From assembly GCF_036345175.1 (NCBI RefSeq), contig NZ_CP107780.1:8618001-8682000 (forward strand): a DNA stretch of 64,000 nt, read 5' to 3'. Within the stretch, counting starts at the first letter, position 1, and every line of letters begins with the position of its first letter. Shown in pieces: positions 58,255-64,000 of this stretch. The notes under the pieces are model-generated. The model was given only the letters and a program-made list of their open reading frames with translations. It had not been told where the DNA came from and searched no databases. The position numbers and the translations under genes were made by a program. This stretch comes from Streptomyces sp. NBC_00576 (GTDB taxonomy: Bacteria > Actinomycetota > Actinomycetes > Streptomycetales > Streptomycetaceae).

Positions 58255-60507
58255 TCAGTTCCTGACCGGTTTGATCGACTCCAGGGTCGGTACGACCGGC
58301 AGGATCGTCCCGTCGGGCGCGAACCGCATCCGGTCGATGGTGGTCTCCCGGTGCATGCCGTCACCGCCCGCCTTTCCGGGGCCGCTCAGGGCGAACCGGT
58401 GGTACACCATGTACCAGTCGTCGGTGCCGGGCACGTTCACCACCGAGTGGTGGCCGGTGGCCTTGATGCCGTACTCGGGGCGCTTGGACAGGATCGTCCC
58501 CCGCTTGGTCCACGGGCCGAGCGGGGACGGTCCGGTCGCGTAGGCGACGTGGTAGTCCTCGCTGCGGGTGTCGTCCTCGGACCACATGAAGTAGTACGTC
58601 CCCTGCCGCTTCACCATGAAGGAACCCTCACGGAAGTTGTCCGGGGTGATGTCCTTCACCTTCGCCGCGTCGAACGACACCATGTCGTCGTTCAGCGGTA
58701 CGACGTACCCGCGCCCGTTGCCCCAGTAGAGATACGCCTGACCGTCGTCGTCCGTGAAGACGGCCGGGTCGATCATCTGGCCGCTCAACTGCCCTTTCGC
58801 CACCAGGGGTTTGCCGAGAGCGTCCTTGAACGGGCCCGCCGGGGAGTCGGCCACCGCCACCCCGATCGCCTGCTCGGCGCAGAAGTAGAAGTAGTACTTG
58901 CCGTTCTTGGTGGCGATCGCCGGCGCCCAGGCGTTCTTGTCCGCCCAGGACACATCGGGTCCCAGATCGAGGATCACGCCGTGGTCGGTCCAGTGGACCA
59001 GGTCCTTCGACGAGAACGCCTTGAACTTGGTGCCGCTCCAGCCCTGGAAACCGTCGGTGGTCGGGTAGATCCAGTAACGGCCGTCCAGGTACTGGATGTC
59101 GGGGTCGGCGTACAGCCCCGGCAGCACCGGGCTGCGGGTGGGCACCGCCTCGACCGTCCAGGTGCGGCGCGTCCCGTCCGCCGCCGTCACCGTGTACTTC
59201 TGCGGCTTGCGGAAGTCACGCCGCGTACCGGACGCGGGGCTCACCTTCGCCCCCGCCCCGACCCACAACTTCGGGGCCAGCCGGGCGAGTTCGGCGTCAG
59301 GCCGCATCGGCAGCACGACCTTGGCGGCCGCCTCCGTGACGACCGCGTACCCCTTCTGCTCACTGGCCGTGGCGTCCACGACGGATGTCGGGGTCTCCGG
59401 GTAGGCGGCCAGCAGCCGGTCGTACTCCGCCTGCGTCACCGGCATCACCGTGCCGTGGCGGGGGCTGGCGGGCAGCTGGTAGTCGGCGGACATCGTCCAC
59501 TTGCCGGAGTCGAGATCGGTGGTCTCGAAGGGGACGTAGCCGCGACCGCCGTACTCGTCGATGAACAGGTACCACTTGTTCCCGGTGTTGGACTTGAAGA
59601 CCGTCGGCCCCTCACCCCGGTCGATCGACCCGCTCCCGACGCAGTCGGAGACGAAGTCGTACGAGGTGTCCGTCAGCGAGGTCGACTTCTCCGCGGTGAT
59701 GAACTTCGAGCAGGGGCTGGAGGAGGTGGGATCCCGCTCGTCCTTCGTGTAGCGGTAGTAAGTTCCCTTGTGCTCCACGACAGTTGAGTCGATCACCGAG
59801 TAGCCCGGGTCGTCCCAGATCTTCGGTTCGCTGAAGGTGCGGAAGTCCTTCGTTGTCGCGTACATCATCTTGTTGTACGTCGAGCCGGTGTGGTCGGGGT
59901 CGTCGTCGGCGTACAGCTTCGACGCCCAGAAGACGACGTACGAGCCGAGCTGGTCGTCGTAATAGGCCTCCGGCGCCCAGGTGTTGCCGGCCGAGTCGGG
60001 GGAGACCTTCACCAGGCGCTGGTCGGTCCAGTGGACCAGGTCGGTCGACTCCCAGACCATGATCGACTTGCTGCCGTGGCGCTGGACGTAGTCCCAACTG
60101 CCGCTGCTGTTCCGGTACATGCGCAGGTCGGTCGCGATCATGTAGAACTTGTCGCCCTTGGGGGAGCGGATCACGAACGGGTCGCGCAGGCCCTTCTCGC
60201 CGGTGGTGGAGGTGAGGACCGGCTTGCCCGCGTTCAACTCCCGCCAGTGCAGCGGGTCGTTGCCGCGACTGAGGGCGTACCGGATCTGCTCGCCGTCGGC
60301 GGTGCCCTCACCGGTGAAGTAGGCGAACAGGTAACCGGCGTACTTCTGCGCCGACTTGGGCTCAGGCTTCTGCTCGGACTGCTTCTGCTGCGTCACGGGT
60401 GGGGCTCCTGAGGCGGCGGGGCTGGGCGGGGCGGCGAGCAGGGCGAGAAGGAGGGCCGCCAGGGGGATGAGGGGGAGCAGGAAGGTGCGGGCGAGGTGGG
60501 GGCGCAT
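58255..60507 (-). CDS. Secreted enzyme with two GH43 domains
   Basis: This encodes 750 residues with a signal peptide to about residue 32 (LLALLAAPPSPAA). Residues about 50-380 form one GH43-like propeller (GLRDPFVIRSPKG, GYSVIDSTVVEH, RGEGPTVFKSN). A short Ig-like linker (YTVTAADGTRRTWTVEA) follows. The C-terminal half is a second GH43 (GLYADPDIQYLDGRYW, IDPAVFTDDDGQAY, REGSFMVKRQGTYY). Such enzymes remove arabinofuranose or galactose from pectin side chains. Two different propellers in one chain suggest dual specificity. Confidence 0.85.
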   Translation of the reverse strand: MRPHLARTFLLPLIPLAALLLALLAAPPSPAASGAPPVTQQKQSEQKPEPKSAQKYAGYLFAYFTGEGTADGEQIRYALSRGNDPLHWRELNAGKPVLTSTTGEKGLRDPFVIRSPKGDKFYMIATDLRMYRNSSGSWDYVQRHGSKSIMVWESTDLVHWTDQRLVKVSPDSAGNTWAPEAYYDDQLGSYVVFWASKLYADDDPDHTGSTYNKMMYATTKDFRTFSEPKIWDDPGYSVIDSTVVEHKGTYYRYTKDERDPTSSSPCSKFITAEKSTSLTDTSYDFVSDCVGSGSIDRGEGPTVFKSNTGNKWYLFIDEYGGRGYVPFETTDLDSGKWTMSADYQLPASPRHGTVMPVTQAEYDRLLAAYPETPTSVVDATASEQKGYAVVTEAAAKVVLPMRPDAELARLAPKLWVGAGAKVSPASGTRRDFRKPQKYTVTAADGTRRTWTVEAVPTRSPVLPGLYADPDIQYLDGRYWIYPTTDGFQGWSGTKFKAFSSKDLVHWTDHGVILDLGPDVSWADKNAWAPAIATKNGKYYFYFCAEQAIGVAVADSPAGPFKDALGKPLVAKGQLSGQMIDPAVFTDDDGQAYLYWGNGRGYVVPLNDDMVSFDAAKVKDITPDNFREGSFMVKRQGTYYFMWSEDDTRSEDYHVAYATGPSPLGPWTKRGTILSKRPEYGIKATGHHSVVNVPGTDDWYMVYHRFALSGPGKAGGDGMHRETTIDRMRFAPDGTILPVVPTLESIKPVRN

Positions 60508-60610
60508 GACACATCCTGTGGGAGTCTGATGGTTTCTGTTGAGTGATCGTCCTCGGAGTCTCACCAGCGGGGGACAGCGCGTCAATCGGTGCGGGCGAGG
60601 CCGGTGGGAC

Positions 60611-60621
60611 CGAAAGTTTCG
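60611..60621. promoter_or_regulatory. CGAAA-N-TTTCG palindrome in a divergent promoter region
   Basis: CGAAAGTTTCG is a perfect palindrome with one central base. GAAA-N-TTTC elements are known before Streptomyces xylanase genes as repressor sites. It lies between the double GH43 gene and the PL9 gene and could act on either. Confidence 0.5.
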
Positions 60622-60677
60622 ATTCCTTTCGTACGGACCACGGCAACCCTTTGCGGCCGGGTGGCGACAGGACAGCA

Positions 60678-60721
60678 GAGCCGGGCTGCGGCCCCACCTC
60701 ATCGAGGCCGCAGCCCGGCTC
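60678..60721 (+). promoter_or_regulatory. 16-bp hairpin in the PL9 leader
   Basis: GAGCCGGGCTGCGGCC pairs perfectly with GGCCGCAGCCCGGCTC around a 12-base loop, about 50 bases before the GTG start. It lies between divergent genes, where a terminator is not needed, so a leader structure (stability or attenuation) is a fair guess. Confidence 0.55.
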
Positions 60722-60770
60722 ACGTCTTGGGAACCGAACACAGTCCCAGCCCCGAGGAAAGGAGCGCCCC

Positions 60771-61934
60771 GTGCGCATCGGCACCATCGGCACCGGCCGC
60801 CACCGCAGAGCCCGCACCCTCTCCATCGCCGCCGCGGTGGCCCTCGCCTCCGGTGCGGGCGGCGTCTACCTCGGCCTCTCGCCCGACGGAGCGAGCGCTG
60901 CCGGTACCACGGTCACCGTGTCCAGCACCGCGCAGCTGGAGTCCGCGGTCAAGAACGCGAAGGCGGGCAGCGTCATCCAGGTGCGCGCCGGCACGTACTA
61001 CCCGACGGCCACCCTCAAGTCGACGGCGAACGGCACGAGTTCGGCGCGGGTCACCCTCCAGGCCTACGGCAGCGAAAAGGTGCGGATCGACGGTTCCAGG
61101 CTGCCCGCCGGGTCCTGGCTGGCCGGGATCTACGGCGACTACTGGACCGTCCAGAACCTCACCTTCCAGAACTCCCCGGCCCAGGGCTTCGTCGTCACCT
61201 CGTCCGTCGGCGGGACCTTCAAGAACCTCGTCACCGCGCGCAACGGCGACTCCGGCTTCACCCTGCGCGGCGACGGCACCAGCGACAACCTCGTGCAGAA
61301 CCTGGACAGTTACCTCAACTACGACCCCGCCAGCCACGGCCAGAACGCCGACGGCCTCGCCATCAAGTTCGGCTCCGGGACGGGGAATCGGATCACCGGA
61401 GTCCGCCTCTACGACAACGCGGACGACGGCCTCGACCTCTGGCAGTTCTCCACCCCCGTCACCATCGAGCACACCTGGGCCTTCGGCAACGGCAGGAACC
61501 GCTGGGACGACTCCGCCTTCGAGGGCAACGGCAACGGCTTCAAGCTGGGCGGGGGAGGCGCGTCGGTAGCGCATGTCGTCAACGACAACGCGGCCTGGGG
61601 CAACAACCTGCACGGGTTCACGGAGAACTCCAACACCGGCGCGATCGTGCTCAACCGCAACACCGCCTACGCCAACGCCCGGAGCGGCTTCTACTTCACC
61701 ACCGGCAAGGCACGGCTCGCGAGGAACCTCGCGGTGAGCAACAAGGGCGCCCTGGCCAAGCTGGGCTCGTCGACCGTCTCGGCCGCCAACAACTGGGACA
61801 GCGGCGTTTCGACGCCTGTGCTGAAGTCGACGGACGCGACGATCGCGTCCGGCGCCCGTCAGACGGACGGCTCGCTGCCGGCGACCACGTTTCTGGCAGT
61901 GGCCTCGACGGTCATCGGGGCGGCCATGAACTGA
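60771..61934 (+). CDS. Secreted parallel beta-helix lyase, PL9 type (second copy)
   Basis: This encodes 387 residues from a GTG after GAGGAAAGGAG, a strong site. The signal peptide spans residues 1-45. Motifs parallel the gene at 56169: VIQVRAGTYYPTATLKSTA, FQNSPAQGFVV, GDSGFTLRGDGT, HGQNADGLAIKFGSGTGN, DDGLDLWQFSTPVTIEH. It is a recent paralogue, probably a pectate or rhamnogalacturonan lyase of PL9 type. Its own leader hairpin and a convergent terminator show independent transcription. Confidence 0.86.
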   Translation: MRIGTIGTGRHRRARTLSIAAAVALASGAGGVYLGLSPDGASAAGTTVTVSSTAQLESAVKNAKAGSVIQVRAGTYYPTATLKSTANGTSSARVTLQAYGSEKVRIDGSRLPAGSWLAGIYGDYWTVQNLTFQNSPAQGFVVTSSVGGTFKNLVTARNGDSGFTLRGDGTSDNLVQNLDSYLNYDPASHGQNADGLAIKFGSGTGNRITGVRLYDNADDGLDLWQFSTPVTIEHTWAFGNGRNRWDDSAFEGNGNGFKLGGGGASVAHVVNDNAAWGNNLHGFTENSNTGAIVLNRNTAYANARSGFYFTTGKARLARNLAVSNKGALAKLGSSTVSAANNWDSGVSTPVLKSTDATIASGARQTDGSLPATTFLAVASTVIGAAMN

Positions 61935-61954
61935 CGTACCGCACAAGGAGAACT

Positions 61955-61986
61955 GAGCCCCCGCCGGTCGTCACCGGCGGGGGCTC
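61955..61986. terminator. Bidirectional terminator
   Basis: GAGCCCCCGCCGGT pairs perfectly with ACCGGCGGGGGCTC (14 bp) around CGTC, between the convergent PL9 and PL4 genes, 20 bases from each stop. It would end transcription from both sides. Confidence 0.85.
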
Positions 61987-62006
61987 TCTGACTGGCCGAG
62001 GGGGGC

Positions 62007-63689
62007 TCAGGCCAGCAGATCGAGGCAGTCGAACGAGGTGCCCGGACTGAGGAAAGCCGAGCCGCTCGAACCACTGACGATGTTGATCTTCAGTACGTTG
62101 TACTGACTCGTGTCCGTCTTCCACGCACTACTAGGGACGCTGTACATGAACGTACGGTTGTTCCCACGATACGAACCCGTGGTGAGGGAGCGCGTCGAGG
62201 GCTGCGCGGGTGCCGAAGGAATGGCCGACACCCAGTCGTTGACGGTGACACGCGGGCGCCCGCCCGAGAAGGCGTCCGTCACGCCGATGCGCAGGGTGTG
62301 CGCGGCGGCGGCCTGGGCGGCCGTCAGTTTGAAGTACACGAGGATGCTGTCGTTGACGCCGTTCCACATGTACGCCGGGAAGGCCGCCGCCTGGGAGCCG
62401 CTGCCGATGGTGACGTTCCCCGTCCACTTCGCCGCGCGGGCGTCCGACGGGTGCGCGTACGTCATCAGCTTGGCGTTCTTGAACTCGCCGGGCGTACCGT
62501 CCCAGTCCCCGAGCCGCCAGATCGTCTTCGCGGCGGACGGGTCCCCGGTCACGGTGATGCTGTGCAGCGCGGTCGCAGCGCCCGCCTTCACCGTCACCGA
62601 ACCGGTGTGCACGGCCAGCTCATCCTTGTACACGGTCAGCATGTACGTCCCCGGCAGCATCCCCTTGCAGGAGAAGGCGCCGGTGCCCGAGGCGGCCTTC
62701 GCCCAGTACTGGGCGTCCGCGTTCGCGAAGCCCACGGTGTACGGGTGCTTCGCGTCCATCCCCTTGATGCCGACGCCGGCCACCTTGCCGCGGCCGGCCG
62801 CCCCCACCCAGCCGGTGATGCCGAGCCCGTCCACCCAGGAGGTGTCGAGGCGGGCGGCGGAGAGGGAGGCCGAGGGTGCGGCACCGTCCGTGAAGGCGAG
62901 GACGTACGGGCCCTGCAGGCCGAAGCGTTCCTTCTCCGTCTGGGCCTGGTTGTAGTGCAGGATCTCGTACAGCCCCGCGCCCTTGTCGTTCGAGTGGCGC
63001 AGCAGCGAGCGGTAGAAGGGGCCGCCGGACGCCTTCTCGTGGTTGGAGCGCACGATCCACAGACCGACCGAGCCGGTGGTGAAGCCGATGTGGTCGTAGT
63101 CGATGACCCGCCGGCCCGAGTAGTGCTTGGAGTGCGTGGTGCCGTCCGCGCGCTTCCAGACGTCCCCGGCCTCGATGATCTTGTCTGACGCCTCGATCCA
63201 GGAGTCCGACCCCTCGTTGGGGAACATGCCCGGCTTGAGGCGGACGAGGAAGCGGGTCGCCGTGAAGGAGGCGTCCGCCTTGTTCGTCCACAGGTAGACG
63301 TTGTTCTGGCCGCTGCGCGCCGCGTACCACTGGGTGATCGCCCCGTGCGCGACCTTGACCAGGATCGTCGAGCCGGACTGCCTGACGGTCACCGTGGACG
63401 CGCCGAGCCCCGACTCGACGTGCGAGTGCCGGCCGCCGTAGCCCTCGTACTCCTTGCCCTTGTAGACCAGGGACGTGAGGTCGCCGGTCGACTTGGAGAT
63501 CTTGAAGACGAGCGAGGCCCCCGTGTTGATCACGAAGTTGGAGCCGTCGTCGGTGTGGCCGAAAGTAGCCGCCGACGCGGACGACAGTAGACCGCTGCCG
63601 GCCGCCACCGCGGCGCCCGTGCCGACCACTCCCACGGCGGAAGCGGCCAGCAACCTGCGGCGACCGATATTTCTCCTGTGTGTGCTCAA
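62007..63689 (-). CDS. Secreted rhamnogalacturonan lyase, PL4 type
   Basis: This encodes 560 residues from a TTG (no ATG is available upstream). A twin-arginine-like signal (GRRRLLAASAVGVVG) ends near SASA. The N-terminal PL4 catalytic beta-sandwich holds INTGASLVFKISKSTGDLTSL and YEGYGGRHSHVESG. A middle FnIII-like module (about 330-400, GMLPGTYMLTVYKDE) and a C-terminal CBM-like jelly roll (WRLGDWDGTPGEFKN to end) follow. PL4 enzymes cut the rhamnose-galacturonate bond of rhamnogalacturonan I. It is close to the PL3 gene behind it. Confidence 0.88.
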   Translation of the reverse strand: MSTHRRNIGRRRLLAASAVGVVGTGAAVAAGSGLLSSASAATFGHTDDGSNFVINTGASLVFKISKSTGDLTSLVYKGKEYEGYGGRHSHVESGLGASTVTVRQSGSTILVKVAHGAITQWYAARSGQNNVYLWTNKADASFTATRFLVRLKPGMFPNEGSDSWIEASDKIIEAGDVWKRADGTTHSKHYSGRRVIDYDHIGFTTGSVGLWIVRSNHEKASGGPFYRSLLRHSNDKGAGLYEILHYNQAQTEKERFGLQGPYVLAFTDGAAPSASLSAARLDTSWVDGLGITGWVGAAGRGKVAGVGIKGMDAKHPYTVGFANADAQYWAKAASGTGAFSCKGMLPGTYMLTVYKDELAVHTGSVTVKAGAATALHSITVTGDPSAAKTIWRLGDWDGTPGEFKNAKLMTYAHPSDARAAKWTGNVTIGSGSQAAAFPAYMWNGVNDSILVYFKLTAAQAAAAHTLRIGVTDAFSGGRPRVTVNDWVSAIPSAPAQPSTRSLTTGSYRGNNRTFMYSVPSSAWKTDTSQYNVLKINIVSGSSGSAFLSPGTSFDCLDLLA

Positions 63690-63721
63690 GGCTGCCGGCT
63701 CCGTCGTGCTTGAAGGCTCAC

Positions 63722-64000
63722 TTACTTGTACGTGATGTCAGATGGCGAGAACTTGCAGGTGGTTCCGTCCGCACCGCTGCCGATTTCGGTCGGTTCCTTG
63801 CTGTTGCTGTTGCCCTTGAAGCGCACACACGGCTTGATCTTCTTCTTGGGGTCGCCGTAGATGCGGATCCTGCTCAGCGTCGCCGTGTCGCCGAAGTTCG
63901 CGTTCACGCCGACCAGCACCTTGCCCGGCGCGGTCGCGTCGATGTCGCTGATCACGATCGTGCGCTTGTACTGCGTCTTGCAGTTGCCGCAGGAGCGCAC
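63722..64000 (-). CDS. Pectate lyase, PL3 type, C-terminal part
   Basis: The last 92 residues or so of a gene entering from the right edge; the N-terminus is outside the window. RSCGNCKTQYKRTIVISD and LVGVNANFGDTATLSRIRIYG are PL3 hallmarks, with paired cysteines and the Asp/Lys catalytic region probably upstream. PL3 lyases cut polygalacturonate with calcium outside the cell. It is 32 bases before the PL4 gene in the same direction, so the two may share a transcript. Confidence 0.82.
   Translation of the reverse strand: MRSCGNCKTQYKRTIVISDIDATAPGKVLVGVNANFGDTATLSRIRIYGDPKKKIKPCVRFKGNSNSKEPTEIGSGADGTTCKFSPSDITYK

Overview
The window is a contiguous piece of a very GC-rich actinobacterial chromosome, almost certainly Streptomyces. 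The signs are strong third-position G/C bias, frequent GTG and TTG starts, ATGA/GTGA stop-start overlaps, an actinobacterial SUF operon and dapD, a mycothiol-type DinB-like protein, twin-arginine exported enzymes, sugar ABC transporters with no ATPase of their own, and G+C-rich hairpins between genes. No insertion sequence, prophage, CRISPR array or rRNA gene was seen.

Region 1 (1-4616) is the 3' part of the SUF iron-sulfur operon: sufB end, sufD, a Rieske ferredoxin, sufC, sufS, sufU and a SufT-type gene, closed by a perfect hairpin. Region 2 (4642-17548) holds mixed genes: an anchored AbfB protein, an SMR efflux pump with its TetR repressor, dapD, a dapA paralogue, a monooxygenase-like protein, an ArsR/SRPBCC pair, a secreted nuclease, a conserved unknown, and a PhoX-type phosphatase behind a PHO-box-like repeat.

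Region 3 (17524-19482) is the most distinctive part. Two structured non-coding RNA candidates lie in tandem directly upstream of a Ro60 (TROVE/vWA) orthologue. The second folds as a circularly permuted tRNA (T arm, closed acceptor-like stem, D arm) on a long terminal stem with a T-tract, as in YrlA-type bacterial Y RNAs. The first has no T or D arm but shares the same stem motif.

Region 4 (19567-36701) contains a GntR regulator, ACC deaminase, a GDSL hydrolase, a TetR/FBP zinc-finger pair around a perfect operator palindrome, a double TerD protein, a DeoR-polyol-type ABC transporter-dehydrogenase operon, and a divergent udh/kdgD pair for oxidative galacturonate catabolism.

Region 5 (36734-64000, running off the end) is a pectin, arabinan and rhamnogalacturonan utilisation locus. 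A GntR/FCD regulator is followed by a DHDPS-family enzyme, an IlvD/Edd sugar-acid dehydratase, two ABC permeases, and a tightly coupled run of PL1 lyase, Gfo/Idh/MocA oxidoreductase, PmoA-like protein and GH43. After these come a PL1-CE8 fusion, the sugar-binding lipoprotein, a CE12-type acetylesterase, PL1, two CE8 pectinesterases, an alpha/beta-hydrolase esterase, two PL9-like lyases, a double GH43, a PL4 rhamnogalacturonan lyase and a partial PL3 lyase. Exported enzymes would de-esterify and cut pectin, the ABC system would import fragments, and cytoplasmic enzymes would oxidise and dehydrate the uronate and pentose products, probably to alpha-ketoglutarate semialdehyde.
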